NCBI GenBank assembly: GCA_022496185.1
Contig: WTXG01000147.1
Span: 26,394 to 90,393 of the forward strand
Length of the DNA: 64,000 bases
DNA from: Multifurca ochricompacta
Taxonomy: Eukaryota > Basidiomycota > Agaricomycetes > Russulales > Russulaceae
Reading direction: 5' to 3'
The position numbers were made by a program, and so were the translations under genes. The notes below the pieces were generated by a model. It was not told the origin of the DNA. It did no database searches and saw nothing but the letters and a program-made list of their open reading frames with translations. Below are positions 1 through 8,804 of the stretch, in pieces (position 1 is the first letter of the stretch; every line of letters starts with the position of its first letter).

Positions 1-220
1 AAATTGAAGCTACACTTAGAGGTCTGTCATCTCCAAGAACAGTTGGAAGAGGAGCAGGAGATGGGTAGTCAATTGTCCATTGGCAACTAATGGATGTGGA
101 TGTTTTGACAGTGGTTTGACCTTACACCCATTGAACACGACACAGGGTACGTTCACCATCACTTCTTCCCCTCACCAACCCCTTCACTTTCCCCCTCTTC
201 TTGAACCTGTTCTCCTCTAG

Positions 221-330
221 AAGGAACAATTATACGTTTCAGACCCACTGGCTCTCCACCACATCATCCTGAAGGAACAGCACATATATACCAAGACAGA
301 TATGCTCATCATGTATGCCCTCACATCCTT
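221..330 (+). pseudogene. cytochrome P450-like exon fragment
   Basis: After a plausible acceptor (tctcctctag) the + strand reads EQLYVSDPLALHHIILK, followed shortly by a YTKTDMLIM-like run. This resembles the N-terminal region of fungal microsomal P450s, where a 'LYVSDPxALHHI' segment lies before the first long helix. Nothing else of a P450 (I-helix, ExxR, heme Cys loop) follows, and the sequence runs straight into cardiolipin-synthase-like exons. I read it as an isolated relic. The match is short and the identity is moderately uncertain. Confidence 0.35.
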
Positions 331-392
331 CAGAGAATTGAACATAATGCTACAGGGGAAACAAGCTCATATTCAGAGAAGGACAACTATGC

Positions 393-1131
393 AGTTGCCA
401 CCGGCCTATTACTGTATGCTGGAATTACAGACTGGGTGAGTTTTTAGGATAGCTTCATCTCATCCCAAAATGCTCACGCGGGCATTCATGCCCTAGTTAG
501 ATGGTTTCCTGGCACACAAATATCAAATGACATCTATCCTTGGAACCATCCTTGATCCCACTGCAGACAAAGCACTTGTCGGTACTCTTGTCATCACACT
601 GACAATCCAAAGACTGCTCCCTTGTAGGTTATCCATTTCTTGGGTGAACAAATTCCCTAGTCCTTACAACCAATCTTAGTTCTGCTAGCCATTGTTATTG
701 TTGGCCGCGATTTGTTATTGTCCCTGTCTGCATTCTATATTCGACACACATCCCTTCCACTTCTGGTAAGCACCCCACATCATCCTCATGTCTCCAGCAC
801 TCAACTTGACGGTCATAGGAAAACTTTTCAACGCTACTGGGACTTTTTGATACCATCTGCGGAAGTGCGACCCACAACAATCAGCAAAGTCAATACAGCT
901 CTTCAACTCGTCCTTATGGGCTCTACAACCATAAGCCCCCTTCTGCCTGGCATGGCTGTTGGTTTCGGGCTTTACCTTGAGTACTTGCAGTGAGTCATCT
1001 GCAACAAGACACCTGGTATTGGTATTTACTGTGTGTGACGTAGATGGACTGTAGCCATGACCACAATTTGGAGTGGTCTATCTTACATATTCTTGAAAGA
1101 TGCCGTCCACATCCTATCTAATGCACACTGA
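393..1131 (+). pseudogene. cardiolipin synthase-like (CDP-alcohol phosphatidyltransferase) relic, 5' end missing
   Basis: Five exon-like blocks separated by 53-61 nt introns: to 435, 497-623, 680-765, 819-989 and 1044-1131. They read NYAVATGLLLYAGITDW, DGFLAHKYQM, LGTILDPTADKALVGTL, SLSAFYIRHTSLPLL, YWDFLIPSAEVRPTTISK, WTVAMTTIWSGLSYIF and ILSNAH-stop. This is the order expected for mitochondrial cardiolipin synthase, which joins CDP-diacylglycerol and phosphatidylglycerol in the inner membrane. The CDP-alcohol motif DGxxARx8Gx3Dx3D is present except that its arginine is histidine (CAC where CGC is expected, a CpG change). The third-to-fourth block junction is one base out of phase in my model. 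The N-terminal exon(s) are absent, replaced upstream by a P450-like fragment. The family call is strong; the gene is probably dead. Confidence 0.8.
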
Positions 1132-1950
1132 CTTAGAGGACCACCATCCAGTCTGTAGACTCCTCCTGTAATCACATGGGAGATTTGTTACTCACAGAGG
1201 GCATAGATGTGTAAGTCACCAGTGTAGCTCATCAACATGGATTGCATCCTATCCTTGAAGGCTTCTTTATATACATCAAGAAACTGGTATCTTGTAAGTA
1301 ATATTATATGTTAATAGATTACGCTATAGGGACATAGGCATAGGCATAGGGAGACAAATGTGGTGGCAAAGGTTCGGGCACTTATGTTAGACAAATGCCA
1401 CCCATCCCCTTGGGGATAAAAATGAGAATGAGAATGGGATAAACATAAACTGAGACAAAGTGATGAACAAAGTTGAATGCCCATCCTTAAAATTATTTGT
1501 GAAAGAACTGAAGACAGTGACTGGAGTGAATGACATGACTTGACATACATCCCACCTTCACCCTCACCCCTCACCGAAATGTAATAGAATCAGAAAAATG
1601 ATATATGACCTGGTTTCTTGACATGCCCTGATTTGACAAGGTGTTTGTTCTTCACACATGGCATGCAAAATGTTAAATCAGCCCATTTGCAACTTTTTGC
1701 CATTGGTTCTTTTTTTATGAATCAAGTTTCATTGACGCGCTTGCAAGGCTGTGCCTAAGTCGCATGGCTATCTAGTACAAAGGGTCCCCTAGTAGCTACT
1801 GTAAATGTATTAGGGCATAGCCCCATCGAAAAACCCCCAGGGGGAAAAGTAAAAGTGATGAAGTTGGTTAGGTGGGGCAAGGGCAGGCTGTGATGCCATG
1901 TAGGTTCAGACCGGCCACAACAGTGGGAGATGGGCATCCATTAATGCTAT
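1132..1950. other. non-coding stretch, no recognisable gene
   Basis: Only short overlapping frames without family features are visible. Clusters such as 'ggcataggcatagg' and 'gagaatgagaatg' near 1330-1440 are simple-sequence. I see no structural RNA or intact transposon end. Confidence 0.5.
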
Positions 1951-1959
1951 GCCCGGTCT

Positions 1960-2760
1960 AGTCTGGTTCAGGGGGTGGTATTGCAGTGTAAGGCTTGAAG
2001 GCTGTGCATGAGTTTTGGAGGAAGCGTAGCAGGTCATCAAGGGAGTTGCTGTTGATGACCAAGTGTGCATATTTGAGGCAATGTGGCTCTCGCAATGGAG
2101 GGGGCAGTCATAAAGGATGTGGGTAGTGGTGGCAGATGTGATACCATCACAGGAGCAAGACCTAGAGGAGGGGGTTAGTTTAGGTTTAAAGCGAATAGTG
2201 TACTCAGCAGTGAATGCGTGTCCAACTGCAAACCATAGGGCAGTGGATGTGGTGTGTCATGTGAGGGGGGTGGAACCAGCCTTGGGTCTTTTAGTTGCGG
2301 CAGACCAGAGGGGGTGGTTACAACCATTAGGTGGGTGGTTGATGGACAGGGAATGGGCTTGCTTATCCCGTCGCTTGGGGTGGGTGGGGGTCAGGATGTG
2401 ATCCATGTGGGCTTGAAGCCAATCCTCGCGCCAGTTGTCAAAAGCACGAAGATGGGTGAGGGATCTCCACTTGGTAGGGGAGGGGTGCTCATTGAGTGTA
2501 TCTAAGGGGGTTCGAGCGCAGCAGTGTTCAGCAGCCTGTGCAGAGACAGTTTGGGCATGGTACTAACCTCCTTCATTTCTTCCTTCCCAGAGACGTTGCT
2601 CACCTTTATGTGGGCCCCTACAATGACAAACTACCGTGGTCTGGAAAAGGATGAAGTCCGGAGTAAAACACTTGGGTTCCCACAACATGAGGGAGAGGGT
2701 TGCGGATGACAATGTACTATTTCATCTTGACGGTCACCAAAAGAATACATATCATTCAGT
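1960..2760 (-). pseudogene. non-LTR retrotransposon (LINE) 3'-end relic
   Basis: Read on the minus strand, about 2260 down to 1960 gives GHAFTAEYTIRFKPKL followed by CSCDG and THILYDCPLH. This is the Cys/His cluster (CxC...Hx4C-like) typical of the end of ORF2 in fungal LINE elements, after the reverse transcriptase and RNase H regions. Upstream on the same strand (2500-2270), LTHLRAFDNWREDWL and neighbouring segments fit the linker before it. The frame is broken by a stop near 2265 and no reverse transcriptase core is present. A 5'-truncated, decayed insertion is the simplest reading. Confidence 0.6.
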
Positions 2761-2769
2761 GCCTGGCCA

Positions 2770-3300
2770 AAACTTCACGTAGGTCTAGGTTGCTGCCATG
2801 AGGTGGGCAATGTGTGCCTGTTCGAGTGAGTGATCAACCACACTTTCATCAAGACACCATTGGGCGCAGTGAAACCTTTTGTTGATGCTATTGATTGTGG
2901 TGCCGCAGAGCACACAGGTGGGAGCGGGAATGGACTGTTTTGAGAGTGGATGGACATGGAGAATTCCTCGCCTAGTGCAAAATTAAATGTTGTTTATGTT
3001 GTTTTACCATCAGATTATGCTAGCCTTGTTTGGTTGGTGCATGACCAAGACACTGGGGCCACCTGAAGCAGCTAGCACACTTCCATTCTATTGAAAAGCC
3101 ATGGTGAAAACCCATACCCACCTGGCGGGTATGGGTTTTGACGGTAGGGTACGGGTACAGTTAAATAATACCCACGGGTTACCTGTGCAATGCACTAGTA
3201 CTAAGGGATTAGCTCCTTGGTATTGACTTCTCCTCCAACCTCCGTGTACTTGAAAGACAGTGCACACTTGACTTTGTAGTTTTGCTACGCGACTTGTCAC
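2770..3300. other. non-coding stretch between LINE relic and element A1
   Basis: No gene recognised. It contains the palindrome at 3107-3139 and further GGGTA-type repeats (gggtacgggtac at about 3147). The last ~50 bases before 3334 resemble a diverged version of the end of the family-A LTR. Confidence 0.4.
3107..3139. repeat. perfect 13-bp inverted repeat, possible hAT subterminal motif
   Basis: aaaacccataccc at 3107-3119 and gggtatgggtttt at 3127-3139 pair perfectly around a 7-base loop. CCCATACCC/GGGTATGGG-type repeats are common near the ends of hAT transposons, and a related motif recurs at 45345-45370. No transposase is nearby, so the origin is an inference. Confidence 0.45.
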
Positions 3301-3342
3301 ACATCGTGCTGAATGCCCACACCAGGCATTACATTAAGTCAA

Positions 3343-4884
3343 GTCTCCCCCACTGTGGCTTCATCTAGTCAAAGCCAGACTTTGCACAATGAAGAGCTCA
3401 TCAACTGCCAAGACAACAATAATCTTTCACAACAGATCCTTGGCTCTGCCGTCTGGAAAGATTTTGAAACCAAGTTTGGATACTACATCTATTACAATGA
3501 TCAGTACCAGCCAGTTGAATATGACGAACAGAAATGGGTCTGGTACTGTATCCATTACTCTAGAAGCCATCGTTCCTGGGTTACCACAGGACCTGCCCCA
3601 CCAGAGTACAGTTTAGGACCCTGGAGAGAGAACCCTCCAGCCATTGTCACCGATTCAGAACCCGAAGAATACATTGAAGAAGGCAGCGAAGACACACAAG
3701 TCATAGCCACTAGTTTTATGGCTCTGACAGTTGCACCCGAGAGTACTACATTCAGAGTACCTGCTTTAGTCTCTCCCCAGATTACACGACAGACCTCCGA
3801 CACCCCGACTATTGTTCACCCAACCATGTCTACCATTGCTGCACAATTACCTGACCCAGCTCCAGCCATTCCTGCACCAAACCTTCCCCCCCCATCAGGA
3901 CACCTTACAGGAGTCCTGCAAACCACATTCACTGGTGACTGATCTCAGAGCAAGAAGTTCATGCTTGAGTTCGAGATGTTCAAAAATTTCAATCATGATG
4001 TCCCACAAATAGTGAACCCTTTCCAATGCACCAATCTCTTCCTCTCACTCATCAGAGGAGATTCCGTCAATGATTGGACCATGGAGCAAATTGAATGGCT
4101 GAATGACAGGGTCACAGCTGGAATGAGAACCACAGATGAAGATCTGTGGGATACAGTGGTGCAAAGATTCAAAGACACCTTCACAGACAGGCAGGCCAAA
4201 CAGAAGGCTGCCAGAGAACTGAAGACCCTAAAGATGGAAAGAGGGAATTTGGATGAATATGTGGCCAAATTCCACAACTTGGCTAAATGAGTGGGGTATG
4301 ATGTAAATGAAGAGGCAACACTTGACCTCTTCTCCCAGGGATTACCCAACCCCCTGGTGAAAAACATCATTCAATTCCATCACCCCAAATCATGGAGCCA
4401 GTGGACAAACGCTGCCAGAAGACAGCAGCAGGACTATCTAGACTTCCAAACATGCTTTGGGGTAGATACCAAGAAGGGTAAAACCCATGACCAGTGGAAG
4501 GCGGCATTTGGGGTAAAACCTACTACTTCACAAGACCCCAATGCCATGGATACGTTGGCAGATCACACCAGAGCCCATGCAGCTCTCACTGATGATGAAA
4601 AGAAAAACCTCATGAAAGAAGGATGCTGCTTCCACTGTCAGGCACAAGGGCATATGTTGCAATTTTGCCCAAAGAAGACAGTTCGTGCTGCTGAAGCAAT
4701 GGTAGTGGCTACTGCCACGACACCACCTGCACAAAATCTACCTACTCTGGTCAAAGAGAATCCAGTAACCACTCCAAAAACCAAAGAACAGAAAGTGGTG
4801 GCAATTTGGGAACATATGATGAACAAGGATGAGGCAGTGCATGCCCTACTTGTCGATAAGGCCTTTGGGCAAAAGGATTTTTGA
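3343..4884 (+). pseudogene. A1 Gag, broken by in-frame stops
   Basis: Gag-like reading frame in three open blocks (to 3942, 3961-4290, 4291-4884), separated by TGA codons where sister copies have sense codons (for example TGA at 3940-3942; 'aaatga' at about 4288, where A2 and A3 have 'aacagg'). The N-terminal block has an aromatic-rich module (FGYYIYYNDQYQPVEYD). The central block is the capsid-like helical region (NLFLSLIRGDSVNDWTMEQ). The C-terminus holds one CCHC zinc knuckle, CFHCQAQGHMLQFC at about 4630-4670. The protein would form the particle and bind RNA. The frame ends at GQKDF-stop and overlaps the protease frame by four bases (4881-4884). Confidence 0.8.
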
Positions 4885-5080
4885 TTGGCTTGACCCCATC
4901 AGCCTGGGCAAGAGCACTCCATGTAACTTCTGTATATACTAGTCAATTCAAATCCCTGAAAATACCAGTACATTTCGAGACTAAACAGAAGACGGCCAAC
5001 AGAAGAATCCTTATCAATTCAGGAGCAACCGACAATTTCATTAGCCAACGACTCCAGAGGATGTTAGGATTGGGGACACA
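4881..5080 (+). pseudogene. A1 retropepsin, N-terminal part
   Basis: Start of pol, overlapping the gag stop at ttttgattgg. It contains the aspartic protease motif as ILINSGATDNF: the catalytic aspartate is replaced by Asn (N-S-G-A instead of D-S-G-A), so this copy would be inactive. The frame is cut at 5080 by the A2 insertion and continues at 15802. Confidence 0.75.
5076..5080. repeat. target-site duplication of A2 (left)
   Basis: acaca immediately before the A2 LTR start (tgttacaatc). The same acaca follows the A2 3' LTR at 15802-15806. Five bases is the usual duplication length for Ty3/gypsy integrases. Confidence 0.9.
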
Positions 5081-7271
5081 TGTTACAATCTCTGCCAAGT
5101 AACCCCATTTTCTTCACCCTTCCCAATGACGACCCCTCTTTACCGCCTACCCTGCACTTCATGATCACGTCTCCGTCCTGGGATCCATCATGTGCCCTAC
5201 TCCCATCCCCATGACCTGCTTTGGACTTGTTGACTCACTGTTTACCTATGTTTGACCCCTTTATCTCTTATCTTGTTATCCTTTATCTTTACGACTGGAC
5301 ACTTACTTAATACCCTATCAGAAGCCAGGCTTTATGCCCTCTGCTTTCATATACAGTGGGTCAAAAAACTGTCCCGATGTTTGCACCATTTCTAGTATTC
5401 ACTCTATAGCACCTCAGCATTTAGGAATCTGGTTATGGTGTGGCTGTATGTCTGAAAGCCCTGCTTCCTGGCTACCATGCCCAATTTGGATCAAAGAGAT
5501 TGGCCATGATATAAGCATTTTATGATCAAATCAAATCAATCAATCATCGGGACAGTTTTTTGACCCACATTTTAAATCCACTATCTGCCCAATTACTCCT
5601 TTTTTTCACCCCTTTTTGCCTTGGTAACTCCTTGAATCCTTTTAGTCATCCTTTCTATAACCTTTTGCCATCATTCTGGTGCATTTTTATTCCACTCCTC
5701 CACCACCCTCTCCCACAACTCAGGTATCCCCTTGACTGGTTAAGAACCTTCTTCAGATCCACCCAGAGGTGTCCAATGGGGCTAATATTTCAAGGGATTG
5801 GGCTATCCATACCAGGCTTCAATATTCCTGTCTTAAAACTGCTGGCTTGCCTTCTTGGAATTGTGTTTTGGGTCATTGTCCCGCTGAAACATGGTTTCAC
5901 CCTCCACCATTTCTTACTTTTCAAACCTTTCCACCACTCCACCATCCAAAATATCACAGTACTGGCATGGATTCATGATCCCCTAAACCCCTGTAAGCAT
6001 TCCTAGTCCATTCCACCCCATACAAGACCAATACCATAAGTTCTTCCTCCTCCATACTTGACTGTCAGGGTGGTGGTTCTGTCAGAGGGTGGTTCTCCCT
6101 TATTTTTCCCAAGTGTAGCTCCTTCTGTCTGAACCAATTCTGTTCATTATAGTCTCACCTGACCACAAGATCATTTTCCAGTCATCCACTGTCCAATTTT
6201 CATGGTAACCACTCTCTGACAGAACCACCACCCTGACAGTCAAGTATGGAGGAGGAAGAACTTATGGTATTGGTCTTGTATGGGGTGGAATGGACTAGGA
6301 ATGCTTACAGGGGTTTAGGGGATCATGAATCCATGCCAGTACTGTGATATTTTGGATGGTGGAGTGGTGGAAAGGTTTGAAAAGTAAGAAATGGTGGAGG
6401 GTGAAACCATGTTTCAGCGGGACAATGACCCAAAACACAATTCCAAGAAGGCAAGCCAGCAGTTTTAAGACAGGAATATTGAAGCCTGGTATGGATAGCC
6501 CAATCCCTTGAAATATTAGCCCCATTGGACACCTCTGGGTGGATCTGAAGAAGGTTCTTAACCAGTCAAGGGGATACCTGAGTTGTGGGAGAGGGTGGTG
6601 GAGGAGTGGAATAAAAATGCACCAGAATGATGGCAAAAGGTTATAGAAAGGATGACTAAAAGGATTCAAGGAGTTACCAAGGCAAAAAGGGGTGAAAAAA
6701 AGGAGTAATTGGGCAGATAGTGGATTTAAAATGTGGGTCAAAAAACTGTCCCGATGATTGATTGATTTGATTTGATCATAAAATGCTTATATCATGGCCA
6801 ATCTCTTTGATCCAAATTGGGCATGGTAGCCAGGAAGCAGGGCTTTCAGACATACAGCCACACCATAACCAGATTCCTAAATGCTGAGGTGCTATAGAGT
6901 GAATACTAGAAATGGTGCAAACATCGGGACAGTTTTTTGACCCACTGTATTTGGGCCCACCTGACTCCATTATCCTTATCTTGTAGATGCCCATTCACTT
7001 ACATATATAAGTCTGCTGTAACTACATTGTAGACCTCAGACTCAACTTATTGAATACATCAGTGCCTGTCTTCTGGACATCCCCTTTGAATCCTTGACTC
7101 ATTCATCTCAGTGCTTTTGGCACTTCTCTGCTCAACATTGTCTTAAGGAGCAGCCCTTTTGACTTTGACTCATCCCACCTGAACTCCAAGGGGCCTTATT
7201 GGTTCCTTACCTGAACTCGCAGATCATGCTGTCACACAAGTCATGTGGAACATCCCGCACCAGACGTAACA
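5081..7271 (+). repeat. A2 5' LTR, interrupted by fold-back element 1
   Basis: Starts tgttac (5081) and ends gtaaca (7271). The LTR parts are 5081-5353 and 6948-7271. TATATAA lies at 7004-7010. About 31 bases downstream, agactcaactt (7038-7048) is complementary to the primer site just inside the LTR, marking the probable start of R. Confidence 0.9.
5354..6947. mobile_element. fold-back element 1 (Tc1-derived inverted duplication)
   Basis: A 1,594-bp insertion flanked by TA at 5352-5353 and 6948-6949, with termini cagtgggtcaaaaaactgtc. Two near-perfect arms of ~745 bp (5354-6098 and 6204-6947) face each other across a ~105-base loop. The right arm read on + contains the C-terminal part of a Tc1-like transposase with stops and frameshifts: VKYGGG, GLVWGG, QDNDPKHNSKK and EWNKNAPEWWQKVIERMTK. 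The left arm is its mirror copy. Within each arm the outer ~216 bp is itself bounded by an inverted copy of the terminus. No complete transposase, so any movement was in trans. Confidence 0.88.
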
Positions 7272-7273
7272 TC

Positions 7274-7284
7274 AAGTCGAGTCT
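7274..7284 (+). promoter_or_regulatory. A2 primer-binding site, self-priming type
   Basis: aagtcgagtct lies just inside the 5' LTR. It does not look like a tRNA 3'-end complement. It pairs at 10 of 11 positions with agactcaactt (7038-7048), the predicted 5' end of the transcript. This matches the Tf1/sushi group, which prime with the first ~11 nt of their own RNA. Confidence 0.6.
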
Positions 7285-7290
7285 CTCATT

Positions 7291-8804
7291 GTGGCTTCTA
7301 GCTGCAGTCAGACCCTCTTCCACAAAGAACTCATTGAATGCAGAGATGAGCATAATCTTTCACAACAAGTACTTGGCTCTGCCACCTGGAAAGACTTTGA
7401 ATCCAAGTTTGGATACTACATCTATCACGATGGAAGATACCAACTGGTAGAATATGATGACAAGAAAAGGGTTTGGTATCGTATCCAATACTCGGATAGC
7501 CAACACTCTTGGGTCACTACAGGACCTGCCCCACTGGAATTTGGATTAGGACTGTGGAGGGAAAACCCCCTGGCCATTGTTATGGACTCCGAGCCAGAAG
7601 AGTACATAGAAGAACACAGCGAAGAAGCACTGGTATTAGTGTCGACTACAACCCCAGTTGCACCAGCAGTTGTCACCATCAGAGCCCCTGCTTTGACAAC
7701 CCCCCAGATATCAATACAGTCTACCGACACTATCACCCCATCCCAGAAAAGAATGTCCACCATCACCACCCAGCTCCCAGACCCAGCCCCTCTGCCCCCA
7801 CCACCTCCACCCACTATATTGCCACCAAACATTCCCCCACCATCAGGGCATCTGTCGGGCATACTGCCCCAGACATTTACCAGAGACCAGTCACAGAGCA
7901 AGAAGTTCATGTTGGAGTTTACCACATTCAAAAACTTCAACCATGATGTTCCCCAGATTATCAATCCCTTCCAATGAGCCAACCTCTTCCTGTCCCTGAT
8001 CCAAGGAGAGGCAGTGGACAACTGGACAATGGAACAGCTGGAATGGCTGAACAAACAAGTTGAAAGTGGATGTCATACCACTAGTGAAGGCCTCTGGGAA
8101 ACCATTGCCCAGTGGTTCAAGGATGCATTCACAGACGGGCAGGCCAAGCAGAAGGCTGCTTGAGAATTGAAGTCCCTAAAGATGGAAAAGGGAGAACTGG
8201 ATGCTTATGTAGCAAAGTTCAGAAGCTTGGCCAACAGGGCCAGCTATGACATGGATGAAGAAGCGACACTGGATCTCTTCTCCCAGGGATTACCCAATCC
8301 ACTGGTCAAAAACATCATCCAGTTCCACCACCCCCAAGACTGGGATGGATGGGTTGAAGCTGCTCAACGACAGCAGCAAGACTATCTCAACTTCCAAACA
8401 CACTTTGGGGTGATACCAAGAAGGGAAAGACTCGCAACCAGTGGAAGGCCGCCTTCAGGATAAAACCAGCACACACCTCCCAGAGAGACCCAAATGCCAT
8501 GGACACTTCAGCAGACAGAACCAGGGCATGGGCTATGCTCACCAAAGACAAAAGACAAATGCTGATGAAGGAAGGACAGTGCTTTCGCTGCAAGGCACAA
8601 GGCCACATGTCTAGAGAATGCCCCAAGAAGGGGGTATGTGTGGCTGAAGCTACAGTCACACCCATCCACAACAACCCACCAACCATCGACAAGAAAATGC
8701 TGACAAAGGAAGAAAAGGCACAAGAAATATGGGCCAATATGATGAAAGAAAGTGAAGAAGAGCGGGCTATCTTAGTAGAAAAAGCATTTGCCAAGAAGGA
8801 TTTT
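7291..8804 (+). pseudogene. A2 Gag
   Basis: Gag frame beginning at a GTG (7291); no in-frame ATG lies between the stop at the LTR end (gTAAca) and the conserved protein. It carries the aromatic N-terminal module (FGYYIYHDGRYQLVEYD), an acidic segment (SEPEEYIEE), a proline-rich linker, the capsid-like region, and a CCHC knuckle CFRCKAQGHMSREC at about 8581-8622. Breaks: TGA at about 7975, TGA at about 8161 (cttgag where A3 has cccgag), and a frameshift near 8410. It ends AKKDF-stop, overlapping pol by four bases at 8804. Confidence 0.85.

Larger units (their letters stand above)
3300..5080 (+). mobile_element. Gypsy element A1, 5' half (split by A2)
   Basis: This is the left half of a Ty3/gypsy chromovirus interrupted at 5080 by element A2. 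The right half resumes at 15802 in the same protease reading frame: the left half ends ...RMLGLGT and the right half starts with QLLPQEKNIWNI, as in the uninterrupted A2 copy. The 5' LTR is not recognisable beyond a diverged terminus ending gcattaca at 3333. The internal region starts at 3334 with a primer-site-like aagtcaagtct at 3335-3345. A1 is more diverged than A2 and is the oldest layer of the stack. Confidence 0.85.

Noticed and set aside
5560..6741. Two identical 148-codon frames in opposite orientation
   Set aside because: They are antisense frames in the mirror arms of fold-back element 1. The sense strand carries the transposase relic.
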